DNA from: JABGPL01 sp964387885
GTDB lineage: Bacteria > Electryoneota > AABM5-125-24 > Hatepunaeales > Hatepunaeaceae
Assembly (NCBI GenBank): GCA_964387885.1
Contig: CAYLYZ010000061.1
Coordinates: 1-32,676, forward strand
Reading direction: 5' to 3'
DNA: 32,676 bases
The notes below the pieces were generated by a model, which saw only the letters and a program-made list of their open reading frames with translations, did no database searches and had not been told where the DNA came from. The position numbers and the translations under genes were made by a program. This document shows positions 15,183 through 23,548 of the stretch, one piece after another; the stretch's first letter is position 1, and every line of letters starts with the position of its first letter.

Positions 15183-15199
15183 CATCGCGGTCGGCGATG
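15183..15199 (+). promoter_or_regulatory. Hairpin downstream of in-frame TGA (paralogue 2), SECIS-like geometry
   Basis: CATCGC-GGTCG-GCGATG, with a 6-bp perfect stem and the same loop and same 17-nt distance from TGA 15163-15165 as in paralogue 1. The A-T pair replaces the G-C pair of paralogue 1. The codons between the TGA and the hairpin are poorly conserved, while the hairpin bases are nearly fixed. Confidence 0.45.
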
Positions 15200-15210
15200 A
15201 AGTAGTTTAT

Positions 15211-16062
15211 ATGTTATACAGCAGGTTATATACATTTGACATCTCAGATATAAATAATCCAACGGAAATTGAACATAACCTGTTTGATGAACTCCGAGGG
15301 TCAGCAATTGAGGTAGTTGGTAATTATGCATATCTGGCGAGAGGAGGGGATGAAGCTGAATTAATAGTAGTTGATATTTCTGATTTTGACAATTTTGAAG
15401 TTATAAGCCGAACCGAAGGACCATTCGGGTCAATGAGATATATGACAGTTTCAGGGGATTACGCTGTTATGGGAAGCGCACGATATGTCTTTTGTTTTGA
15501 GGTGAGTGATCCCGAAAATCCTGTGTACATTGGTGCGCATGTTACAGAAGAACCAATCAACGATATAGCCTTATCAGACCAATACCTGTATTTAGCCGTC
15601 GGTGAGGACGGAATCCAGATGCTTGATATATCCAATCCGGACAACATTGTAGAAGCCGGTTTTTACAACACTGTCGGAAAAGCATGGGATATCGAGTTGG
15701 GACACAACATGATTATCGTTGCGGACGATACTAATGTGGGGATTTATGAGAATACGCTGTTAAGCGCTCCTGAATATCCTCCCTTTAGAGAAAGTCCGGA
15801 CGAATTTGATCTTTATCCTGCATTTCCAAATCCCTTCAATTCCTCGGCTCGTGTTGATTTCACAATGCCGGTCGATGGCTCAGTGAGTCTTTCGCTTTAC
15901 AACCTGAATGGACAAATGGTCGACGAGATCTTCAACGGTGTTAAACCGGCAGGAGTTCACTCATCTTCGGTGAACGTTAATAATCTACCTGCTGGTGTGT
16001 ATTTCCTTAGGATGGATTATACGATTGGTTCTGCAACTCAGAAAATCATGCTAACCAAATAG
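15211..16062 (+). CDS. LVIVD-repeat protein, C-terminal part with T9SS sorting domain (same frame as 13858 gene)
   Basis: The frame is open from 15166, directly after the TGA. 15211 is only the first ATG. It contains LVIVD repeats (T-F-D-I-S-D-I-N-N-P, V-F-C-F-E-V-S-D-P, Q-M-L-D-I-S-N-P-D-N) and a sorting domain (A-F-P-N-P-F-N-S-S, G-V-Y-F-L-R-M, K-I-M-L-T-K). It has no signal peptide. The sorting-domain DNA closely matches that of the next gene (16122) rather than paralogue 1, so this end was probably replaced by recombination. The whole read-through product would be 734 residues. A strong hairpin follows the TAG. Confidence 0.7.
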   Translation: MLYSRLYTFDISDINNPTEIEHNLFDELRGSAIEVVGNYAYLARGGDEAELIVVDISDFDNFEVISRTEGPFGSMRYMTVSGDYAVMGSARYVFCFEVSDPENPVYIGAHVTEEPINDIALSDQYLYLAVGEDGIQMLDISNPDNIVEAGFYNTVGKAWDIELGHNMIIVADDTNVGIYENTLLSAPEYPPFRESPDEFDLYPAFPNPFNSSARVDFTMPVDGSVSLSLYNLNGQMVDEIFNGVKPAGVHSSSVNVNNLPAGVYFLRMDYTIGSATQKIMLTK

Positions 16063-16070
16063 ACTTAATC

Positions 16071-16105
16071 ATACATGCACGGAGCCGTTTGCTCCGTGCA
16101 TGTAT
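16071..16105 (+). terminator. Strong hairpin between 15211 and 16122 genes
   Basis: Perfect 15-bp stem (ATACATGCACGGAGC and its complement) with loop CGTTT, 8 bp after the TAG stop. There is no T-run. It ends 16 bp before the GTG start of the next gene, so it could also affect that gene's translation. Confidence 0.6.
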
Positions 16106-16121
16106 ATAACTCGGAGAATTC

Positions 16122-17600
16122 GTGAGAAATGCTTTATTGTTAATTTTTATGCTATGCGGAATAGTATATGCTCAAGAGTTGCAAATTGAACGCTTTTTTT
16201 ATCTTGACAGAGGTTCAGATCATTATGCTCCAACCATTGAACAAATTACACCTAATGAAATTGCATTAATCGGACTTCGCAAATTCTTTGTTTTTGATAC
16301 ACTTGGAAGAGTTGATATTGATAGGATTATCCCCGGCTGTGATACTTCTTTTAGCCTTAGTAGTTACAGCCATAGAATTTTTCGACTCGATACAAACCAG
16401 AATCCAGGCTGGTTGCACCAAAAGGGTTTGAGAGTATTTGATGAAGAAGGTTTCTGCATCAGTGAAGAACTGTACATCACTCGAATTACAGATGACGGTG
16501 ATTCACTGTGGAGTTTTGTCCACGATATAGAAGATTACTACGGGTGTTCGGGGATTTGCGAAGCTGGTGAAAACAATTTCTGGGCAGCAGGAATAGTCTA
16601 TCCTCCCCAAGAAGAACCGACTATTATGCATTTCCTTAAGTTCAGCAATGATGGAGAGCTACTAATGGAACGTTTTCATGACTCAAATCCGCGTGTTCGT
16701 ACAAGATCATTTGTTCGAAGCATTGCCGCTTGTGAAAATGGCGGACTTATCGGTGTGGGGAAAAAAGAAGGCCGTCGAATTCTTGAAAAATATGGTTGGA
16801 TGCTTCGATTAGATAGTGAAGGAGATACTGTTTGGACGAGGATGGTTGAAGCCGCACCTGAAACATTGATTATCAGGAACGAAGAATTTGTGCATGAGAG
16901 GGTGGGAGAATTTGAACATATCTTGGAATTAAATGACGGCAATTATTTAGTCGGAGGTTTCTTATATCATAATACTGGTGGAATAAATCGCTATACAGGT
17001 TGGATGCTGAAAATCTCATCGGATGGCGAAATAATTTGGGAGAGAGAAATACGAGAACCGGTTTTACACGGCAATGGAGGCAACTTTAATTACTACGGTT
17101 GGCGGGAATTAAATGATGGTAATATTCTATATTATGAAAAAAGAAATCATGTTGAAGTGATAATCTTTGATCCTGATGGCAATAGTGTATTTTTCTGGTT
17201 ACCGGAACCCGATGAACTTGGAAACATCTATTCACTTGGATCTGCTTTAGATGGAGGATTTTATGCATGGGAGGGAAGAGTGGTGAAATTATCGTACAGA
17301 CCAAACGATGTCTTGGAACAACCATATGAGACAAAACTTACATTCTGTCTTTATCCAGCATTCCCAAATCCATTCAACTCTTCAACTCATTTTGATTTCA
17401 CTATGCCCTTCAGTGGTGCAGTGAGTCTTTCGCTTTTCAACTCAAATGGTCGAAGAGTTGATGAGATTTTCAATGGTGTTAAACCGACTGGAGTTCACTC
17501 ATCCACGGTGAACGCTAATGATCTGCATGCAGGTGTGTATTTCCTTAGACTGGATCGTACTACAGGGTCGACAACTCAGAAAATTATACTAATGAGGTAA
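16122..17600 (+). CDS. T9SS cargo protein, propeller-like, function unknown
   Basis: 492 residues from a GTG at 16122, chosen because CGGAG lies five bases upstream and a signal peptide starts there (M-R-N-A-L-L, ends I-V-Y-A, then Q). The M-R-N opening recurs in other genes of the array. The body has repeated strands such as L-W-S-F-V-H-D-I-E-D and T-V-W-T-R-M-V-E, and I-W-E-R-E-I-R-E-P followed by N-D-G-N-I-L-Y. This looks like degenerate W-S-R-T-Y-G-G / D-G-G repeats with about six to seven blades (inference). The sorting domain (A-F-P-N-P-F-N-S-S, G-V-Y-F-L-R-L, K-I-I-L-M-R) is nearly a DNA copy of that at 15830-16060. The stop is 3 bp before the next ATG, so the two are translationally coupled. 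Confidence 0.8.
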   Translation: MRNALLLIFMLCGIVYAQELQIERFFYLDRGSDHYAPTIEQITPNEIALIGLRKFFVFDTLGRVDIDRIIPGCDTSFSLSSYSHRIFRLDTNQNPGWLHQKGLRVFDEEGFCISEELYITRITDDGDSLWSFVHDIEDYYGCSGICEAGENNFWAAGIVYPPQEEPTIMHFLKFSNDGELLMERFHDSNPRVRTRSFVRSIAACENGGLIGVGKKEGRRILEKYGWMLRLDSEGDTVWTRMVEAAPETLIIRNEEFVHERVGEFEHILELNDGNYLVGGFLYHNTGGINRYTGWMLKISSDGEIIWEREIREPVLHGNGGNFNYYGWRELNDGNILYYEKRNHVEVIIFDPDGNSVFFWLPEPDELGNIYSLGSALDGGFYAWEGRVVKLSYRPNDVLEQPYETKLTFCLYPAFPNPFNSSTHFDFTMPFSGAVSLSLFNSNGRRVDEIFNGVKPTGVHSSTVNANDLHAGVYFLRLDRTTGSTTQKIILMR

Positions 17601-17603
17601 ACG

Positions 17604-19490
17604 ATGAGATTCACAACAATTCTGATTTTAATGACTGTAGGTTTAGCTGCAAACATAAGTGCTCAGGACAGCACATTTCAACTGTCAGATCCAGTCCATA
17701 TTCCCACAGCAAGGGATCAATATTTTTGGGGTATAACCTGTGAAGACTTGGATTGGAATGGTACAAAAGAGATTATTTTTTCAAGTCATTTACCAGGACG
17801 TCCACGAAGGCATCTCATAGGGATTATCGAAAACGGGGAGATAATCCACCAATCTGAACCACGAGAAGATGATGCAGGGAGTTGGATTTCAGTAGCAGAT
17901 TTTAATAATGACGGGAGACGAGAAATTGCAACAGAATCGTTTCGTTGGCATTCATTTGATGTTTACTCACCACCGGACTACGGTTTAACCTGGACGAGGG
18001 ATTATTGTTTTCAGCGGGATTCAAAAATATATCAGAGTTTTAATATCCGAAATCAAGAAGGCGAGTACGAGCAATATTTTTTTAATTGGTCTCACGTTGA
18101 GTTCATGGGTAGGCGTAACGGAAACTATTCAGTAGGGAGGGTATATTCCGGATCTCCGATGCTCGGTAATACAACCGAAATAGCACAGACATGTAGGCTA
18201 AATTCAATTGCCTTTCATGATCAGGGTGAGGGAAGATTTGATTATTTTGCTGTTGGTCGAGCAAATTATTATTATAATGAAGAGATTGATGATGAAATTG
18301 TAGAAGTGATGCATACGTATTGGTTAATGTCAACTTCCTATCAATGTGATTTCAACCGACCTGACTCAACAGTACTCGCAGCTCGGGACGTAACTTTTGA
18401 AGAACCAGATAGTACGAAGTACTTTCATATGTGGTCGCCACATTCAATAGTAAAAGATCTGGATGGTGATGGTGATCTGGAATGGATTGCACCCTGGTTT
18501 GATGAAATAAATCCGGATACGTTTTATACTCATATAACCTGTTATAATCCTGAAGATTTCTCTGTGGAACATGATCTTGTGATTCCAATGCCGGGAATTG
18601 AGCGTGGTATGTTACCACCAATAATGTGTAAAGGTGTTAAGGTGGTAGATATAAATAACGATGGGATTTGGGAGATTGTTGCATTATTGCGTGGGTGGCC
18701 ACTTCTGGTTATTGACAGCCGAGATTTTTCAATCATCATGGAAAGTGATATTAATATGGAAGATGACGAATATGTCATCTTCGAAATCGGTAAATTTCTT
18801 GAAGATGGGAATGAACTTCAGCTCGTTGTGCAGAGTCATTTGAATGAACTATTGATCTATGACCTCCCGGAAGATTGGACGACCCATGCAGATTATCTTA
18901 CACTTTCGGAAAGCACTCACGATTTTGACACGGTGAGAGTAGATTCGACAGTGGAATGGTCATTTACAATCCACAATCAATCTCCGGGAGATGTTACTAT
19001 CTCAGAGTTTCGGATGAGTGATGATGCTTTTTCTGCTGAATTGCCAGAAGAATTGACACTTGAGCCAGATGAGACCTATGATATCACAGTAACTTTCGAA
19101 CCACCTGAGGCTCGTGAATACATCGGTGTATTAACAATGGTGGCAGATCGTTATAATCTATCAGCTGATTTTTATGGTGTCGGTGAATCTTTAAATGATG
19201 CAGGCGATAATGGAATGAGCATGAAACTTACTTCTCATTTTATACGCTCTTTCCCCAACCCCTTCAATTCAGAAACCACAATCAGCTACAGTTTGCTGCA
19301 TCCCGGCTATGTATCGCTGCAGCTTTTCAATCTATACGGGCAGCGGGTCAGCAAGTTGTTTGAGGGGAACAGACAGGCGGGGGTTTATTCGGCTAATTTG
19401 TCAGGCAGGGATTTGGCTTCGGGGCTGTATTTCATGCGGTTGGAGGCTTCGGATCAAGTGTTAACACGGAAGGTAATGTTGATAAGGTAA
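17604..19490 (+). CDS. FG-GAP/VCBS-like repeat protein with ASH/HYDIN-like domain and T9SS sorting domain
   Basis: 628 residues. The signal peptide is about 20 residues (ends A-N-I-S-A, then Q). Several metal-binding-like loops of FG-GAP type are visible: C-E-D-L-D-W-N-G-T-K-E-I, V-A-D-F-N-N-D-G-R-R-E-I, V-K-D-L-D-G-D-G-D-L-E-W and V-V-D-I-N-N-D-G-I-W-E-I. They suggest a calcium-stabilised propeller. Residues roughly 430-530 resemble an ASH/HYDIN-type immunoglobulin domain (D-F-D-T-V-R-V-D-S-T, F-T-I-H-N-Q-S-P-G-D-V, T-V-T-F-E-P-P-E-A-R-E-Y). The sorting domain starts at S-F-P-N-P-F-N-S-E-T and ends V-M-L-I-R. GAGG overlapping the previous stop serves as ribosome site. It may act in adhesion or surface structure, which is inference. 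Confidence 0.8.
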   Translation: MRFTTILILMTVGLAANISAQDSTFQLSDPVHIPTARDQYFWGITCEDLDWNGTKEIIFSSHLPGRPRRHLIGIIENGEIIHQSEPREDDAGSWISVADFNNDGRREIATESFRWHSFDVYSPPDYGLTWTRDYCFQRDSKIYQSFNIRNQEGEYEQYFFNWSHVEFMGRRNGNYSVGRVYSGSPMLGNTTEIAQTCRLNSIAFHDQGEGRFDYFAVGRANYYYNEEIDDEIVEVMHTYWLMSTSYQCDFNRPDSTVLAARDVTFEEPDSTKYFHMWSPHSIVKDLDGDGDLEWIAPWFDEINPDTFYTHITCYNPEDFSVEHDLVIPMPGIERGMLPPIMCKGVKVVDINNDGIWEIVALLRGWPLLVIDSRDFSIIMESDINMEDDEYVIFEIGKFLEDGNELQLVVQSHLNELLIYDLPEDWTTHADYLTLSESTHDFDTVRVDSTVEWSFTIHNQSPGDVTISEFRMSDDAFSAELPEELTLEPDETYDITVTFEPPEAREYIGVLTMVADRYNLSADFYGVGESLNDAGDNGMSMKLTSHFIRSFPNPFNSETTISYSLLHPGYVSLQLFNLYGQRVSKLFEGNRQAGVYSANLSGRDLASGLYFMRLEASDQVLTRKVMLIR

Positions 19491-19498
19491 AACTCTCG

Positions 19499-19611
19499 CT
19501 CCCACGCTCCAGCGTGGGAGTGTAATACCATGAGAAGGCAGGTTTTCATTCCCACGCAGACAGGGTATGCGGGAATACAGTTTCGCGCTGTCACACGCCC
19601 TCGTGTGACAG
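19499..19611 (+). terminator. Two GC-rich hairpins after the 17604 gene
   Basis: 19499-19520 has arms CTCCCACGCT / AGCGTGGGAG with almost no loop. 19588-19611 has arms CTGTCACACG / CGTGTGACAG with a 4-nt loop. They follow the TAA at 19490 and are the likely end of the 16122-19490 unit, although no T-run follows either. Confidence 0.5.
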
Positions 19612-19829
19612 TAATAACAATGACTTAACTGGCAGACGGGGATATTATATCATAAGATAGTTGATAATGTTGTTAGCAATGTCTTGACAATGTACAGGGG
19701 CGTCTGCCAGCGCGTTCGGCCTATTCCCGCACAGCCTGAGGACGGGGGGAATGAGAAATTGGTAATATCCTAAGGTTTTATATCGGTGATTAATGTCCAT
19801 GAGAAGGCAGGTTTGCATTCCCACGCAGA
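19528..19829. repeat. Intergenic 33-bp direct repeat flanking an inverted repeat
   Basis: A 33-bp phrase starting CCATGAGAAGGCAGGTTT occurs at 19528-19560 and 19797-19829 with one mismatch. Between them lies an inverted repeat CTGGCAGACG (19629-19638) / CGTCTGCCAG (19701-19710). The whole 19491-19898 gap holds no credible gene. Its make-up suggests accumulated repeat debris or a decayed small element. Confidence 0.55.
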
Positions 19830-19898
19830 GCATGGGAACGAGGAATTGACGACATTTTAGAGTCGTTTAATTTTAACATGAAAAGGATGGAGAGAATC

Positions 19899-22037
19899 AT
19901 GAGAAATGCAATTTTAGTACTTACAATTGTCTGTATTACTATTACAGTGAATGCAGAACTTTTTGGTCAGAATAGTGAAAATGTCGAGCAGGTTGGAAGA
20001 ATTTACAATCAATGGGATCATGCGAACGATGTAACCGTAATGGGTGATTTGGCTTATGTTGCGGCTGGAGTTTCCGGTTTGCAGATTGTAGATGTATCTG
20101 ATCCCGATAATCCCAATGTTATTGGGTATTGGGATGATAATCCAGGTGATGCTCTTGGTATTACAGTTTCGGGTGACTATGCGTTCTTAGCGGATGGAGA
20201 ATGTGGTGTGAGCGTAATTAACATCAGTGATGCTGAGAATCCACAGGTGGTGGGTTACTGCCATACACCATGGATTGCCAGGGATGTCACGGTTTCTGGA
20301 GAATATGCCTATATAGCTGATGACCGAAGCGGTTTACGCATAGTTAACATAAACGATCCTGAGAATCCGCAAGAAGTGGGATACTTCGATACGTTCGGAC
20401 ATGCATATGGTGTCACGGTTTCAGGTGAGTATGCATACGTAGCGGATATTCAAGCCTTGCGCGTTATTAACATCAGCGATCCGGAGAATCCGGAAGAAGT
20501 GGGATTCTGCAATACACCGGGGTATGCTTATGATGTAGCAGTTTCCGGTGATTATGCCTATGTAGCAGACCAGGTAAACGGTTTGCTTGTTGTTAACATC
20601 AGCGATCCTGAAAATCCGCAGGAAGTTGGGGGGTATGATACGCGGGGGGTGGCAAATAGTATCACAGTTTCCGGTGAGTATGCTTATATCGCAGACATCG
20701 ATGGCTTAGGTGTGATCAACATCCGTGAACCTGAAAATCCGCAAGAAGTTGGATATTTCCATACACTGGGCCAGGCTTTCGGAGTTACAATTTCCGGTGA
20801 AAATGCATTCGTAGCGGACCGGTCGAGAGGTTTGCACGTTATTAACATCAGTGAACCTGAGAATCCTCAAGAAGTAGGATACTACTTTTCTCCGGGGAGT
20901 CCTTTGGATGTAAGTGTTTCTGGTGAATATGCCTACGTAGCAGGTGATGGAAAGGGGTTGTGTATAGTTGATATCAACGATCTTGAGAATCTGCAAGAAG
21001 TTGGATGCTACGATACACCCGGGAATGCTCGTGATGTAACTGTTTCCGGTGACTATGCTTATATAGCGGACGGTTATGGTGGTTTGCGTATAATTAACAT
21101 AAACGACCCGGAGAATCCGCAGGAGGTGGGAAACTACAGCAGGCGGGAGGCATCTGGCATCACAGTTTCCGGTGACTTTGCTTATATCGCAGCCATGGAG
21201 TACGGTCTACTTATTGTTAACATCAGTGATCCGGATAATCCGCAATTTGTGGGACGTTATAATACTTCAGAATCTGCCAGGGGTATCGATGTATCCGGTG
21301 AATATGCTTACGTTGCGGATGGACCACAGGGCGGTTTGTATGTTGTTAACATCAGTGATCCTGAGAATCCACAATTCGTGGAACGCTACTATACGCCTCG
21401 TATATGTCCAATTGGAATCGCAGTTTCCGGTGATTATGCTTATATAGCGGATGCTGATGTCGGTTTTGTCATAGTTGACATCAGCGATCCTGAGAATCCG
21501 CAAAAAGTTAGTTACTGCGACACACCAGGGTGGGCTTCGGATGTTACAATTTCCGGTGACTACGCTTATGTAGCAGACGACCGATTCGGGTTTCGTGTAT
21601 ATAACATCAGTGACCCTGAGATTCCGCAGGAAGTGGGATTCTTTGATACGCCGGGGAGGGCTAAAGGCATTACTGTTTCGAATGATTTTGTATACATAGC
21701 GGATCTAACAAATGTGGGAGTTTACCGCTTCACCGATCCCGCTGGAGTCAATGATCTTCACATCCTTCATCCCTCATCCTTCATCCTTTCACAGCCCTTC
21801 CCCAATCCCTTCAACTCAATAACCACATTCGAATACGCCCTGCCATACGCGTCAGAAGTCACCTTTTCCCTCTACAACCTGTCCGGGCAGAGGGTTGAGA
21901 CTCTGGTTAATGGGAGGCAACAGGCGGGGGTACATCGGGTGATGCTGGATGCGGGGGATCTGGTTTCGGGATTGTATTTTGTTAAGTTGGAAGGTGCACA
22001 AAGTACCTTGCAAAGGAAAATTCTATTAATTAAATAA
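19899..22037 (+). CDS. LVIVD tandem-repeat protein (14 repeats) with T9SS sorting domain
   Basis: 712 residues from the ATG at 19899, preferred over 19878 because GGATGGAGA is the ribosome site before it and M-R-N opens the signal peptide as in neighbouring genes. The signal peptide ends near V-N-A. The mature start, S-E-N-V-E-Q-V-G-R-I-Y, is the family signature. Residues roughly 41-616 hold 14 repeats of about 41-43 residues with consensus V-S-G-D/E-Y-A-Y-V-A-D, G-L-x-V-V-N-I-S-D-P-E-N-P-Q-E-V-G. This is the clearest LVIVD array in the window and could form two seven-bladed propellers. The sorting domain follows a short linker (L-H-P-S-S-F-I-L-S, F-P-N-P-F-N-S, G-L-Y-F-V-K-L, K-I-L-L-I-K). 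It is the first gene of a seven-gene array, with the next gene 11 bp downstream. Confidence 0.88.
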   Translation: MRNAILVLTIVCITITVNAELFGQNSENVEQVGRIYNQWDHANDVTVMGDLAYVAAGVSGLQIVDVSDPDNPNVIGYWDDNPGDALGITVSGDYAFLADGECGVSVINISDAENPQVVGYCHTPWIARDVTVSGEYAYIADDRSGLRIVNINDPENPQEVGYFDTFGHAYGVTVSGEYAYVADIQALRVINISDPENPEEVGFCNTPGYAYDVAVSGDYAYVADQVNGLLVVNISDPENPQEVGGYDTRGVANSITVSGEYAYIADIDGLGVINIREPENPQEVGYFHTLGQAFGVTISGENAFVADRSRGLHVINISEPENPQEVGYYFSPGSPLDVSVSGEYAYVAGDGKGLCIVDINDLENLQEVGCYDTPGNARDVTVSGDYAYIADGYGGLRIININDPENPQEVGNYSRREASGITVSGDFAYIAAMEYGLLIVNISDPDNPQFVGRYNTSESARGIDVSGEYAYVADGPQGGLYVVNISDPENPQFVERYYTPRICPIGIAVSGDYAYIADADVGFVIVDISDPENPQKVSYCDTPGWASDVTISGDYAYVADDRFGFRVYNISDPEIPQEVGFFDTPGRAKGITVSNDFVYIADLTNVGVYRFTDPAGVNDLHILHPSSFILSQPFPNPFNSITTFEYALPYASEVTFSLYNLSGQRVETLVNGRQQAGVHRVMLDAGDLVSGLYFVKLEGAQSTLQRKILLIK
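20019..21747 (+). repeat. Tandem coding repeat, about 126-bp unit, 14 copies
   Basis: In-frame tandem repeat inside the 19899 gene. The DNA is still similar between units (GTTTCCGGTGA-TATGC and AACATCAG-GATCC-GAGAATCC recur), which indicates recent expansion. Copy number could vary by recombination. Confidence 0.85.
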
Positions 22038-22048
22038 TTGGAAAAGAC

Positions 22049-23515
22049 GTGCGCAATTATACCTTAATCTTCTCAACCATCATGATTGCTATCGCAAATA
22101 TTGCATTTGCACAACCAGATTCAATCTGGTCAAGGACATATGGTGGAGAAAACTTGGACTACTGTTATTCTGTAATCCAAACTGTTGATAATGGCTTTGT
22201 TTTAGCTGGATTTACCGATTCATTTGGTGCTGGTGGGTATGATTTGTACATGGTTAAGACCAATTCGGAAGGTGGTCATGAGTGGTCACAAACCTATGGT
22301 GGAATCAGAACAGAAATGGGTTCATCGACTATTCAGAAGGCTAATGGCGGATATCTCCTGGCAGGAGAAACAAACTCTTTTTGGCCAGGATTCAAAGATA
22401 TGTGGTTAGTGGAAACCAATGCTGAAGGGGACTCCGTCTGGTCACAGTCATTTGCATTTGATGAGAATAATGATGATGAAGGCTACGTTATAATTCAAAC
22501 GGAAGAAGGTGGCTTTGCTCTTGCTGGTGACACTAGACCAATTGGTGGGGATTGGAATAGGACCTACCTGATTAAGCTTGATAATAATCAGGAGGCTATC
22601 TGGTCCAGGGCATATGGAGGTGATGGAGACGGTTTCTGTATTTCAATGATTCAATCAGAAGATAGAGGTTTTGTTATTGCAGGCTGGACGGACACATACG
22701 GTGCAGCGAACGAAGACATGTACATGATTAAGATTAACGCGGATGGGGACTCGCTCTGGCATCAAATATTCGGTGGTGATAACGAAGAAATATGTCATTC
22801 TATTATTCAAACGATGGATGGAGGATATGCACTGGCAGGCGATACAGATTCTTTCGGTGCCGGGGGATTTGACATGTATTTAGTCAAAACTGATGTCGAA
22901 GGAAATTTTCTTTGGTCCAGAACTTATGGTGGTAGAGATGACGATAAGTGCAATTCAGTAATACAGGCTGAAGATGGAGGTTATATTTTATCCGGTCTTA
23001 CAAGATCATTCGGTGCGGGAGGAAGTGATATATGGCTTATGCGAACAAACGAGGCGGGAGATTCCCTATGGTCAGAAACGTTTGGTGGCGAAAATAATGA
23101 AACATCTCATTCCTTTCTCCGAACACCCGACGGAGGGTATATACTGTCAGGAGTGACGAATTCTTTTGGTGCAGGGGATGTTGATATGTGGTTGGTAAAA
23201 ACAGGTCCTGATCCGGTCTCCGCACCTAATGAACCTCCAGAGCCGTTAACTAATACATTTATTCTTAATCCAGCCTACCCCAATCCCTTCAACTCGACAG
23301 CCACAATCGAATACGCCGTGTCATTCGCGTCAAAGGTCACCCTTTCCCTCTACAACCTGTCCGGGCAGAGGATTGAGACGCTGGTTAATGGGACGATACA
23401 GGCTGGTGTTCACCGGGTGATGCTGGACGCGGGGGATATGGCTTCAGGGTTGTATTTTGTCAGGTTGGAAGGTTTGGAGGAATCGTTTACTCAAAAGATA
23501 ATGCTCGTGAAATAA
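22049..23515 (+). CDS. T9SS cargo with seven W-S-R-T-Y-G-G / D-G-G-Y-L-A-G repeats
   Basis: 488 residues from a GTG at 22049. The M-R-N start and 21-residue signal peptide (ends A-N-I-A-F-A, then Q) support it. Seven repeats of about 52-56 residues follow: W-S-R-T-Y-G-G, S-V-I-Q-T-x-D-G-G-Y-x-L-A-G, T-x-S-F-G-A-G-G-x-D-M-Y-L-V-K-T, then G-D-S-L at the turn to the next unit. This is a regular, better preserved version of the gene at 147, and likely a seven-bladed propeller. The sorting domain (A-Y-P-N-P-F-N-S-T, G-L-Y-F-V-R-L, K-I-M-L-V-K) shares long DNA identity with the next four genes. It is the second gene of the array. Confidence 0.85.
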   Translation: MRNYTLIFSTIMIAIANIAFAQPDSIWSRTYGGENLDYCYSVIQTVDNGFVLAGFTDSFGAGGYDLYMVKTNSEGGHEWSQTYGGIRTEMGSSTIQKANGGYLLAGETNSFWPGFKDMWLVETNAEGDSVWSQSFAFDENNDDEGYVIIQTEEGGFALAGDTRPIGGDWNRTYLIKLDNNQEAIWSRAYGGDGDGFCISMIQSEDRGFVIAGWTDTYGAANEDMYMIKINADGDSLWHQIFGGDNEEICHSIIQTMDGGYALAGDTDSFGAGGFDMYLVKTDVEGNFLWSRTYGGRDDDKCNSVIQAEDGGYILSGLTRSFGAGGSDIWLMRTNEAGDSLWSETFGGENNETSHSFLRTPDGGYILSGVTNSFGAGDVDMWLVKTGPDPVSAPNEPPEPLTNTFILNPAYPNPFNSTATIEYAVSFASKVTLSLYNLSGQRIETLVNGTIQAGVHRVMLDAGDMASGLYFVRLEGLEESFTQKIMLVK

Positions 23516-23548
23516 AAGAACTCATGTAATTTTAAGGTGGGAGATAAG

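Noticed and set aside
11428..16062. Genome-wide reassignment of UGA (as in code 4 or 25)
   Set aside because: Genes at 5796, 12850 and 27287 end in TGA exactly where a sorting domain should end, so TGA works as a stop here.
19846..19873. Possible promoter TTGACG with a 16-nt spacer and TAATTT before the 19899 gene
   Set aside because: The -10 match is poor and FCB promoters often differ from the E. coli consensus, so I do not annotate it. It would fit the 19899 start.
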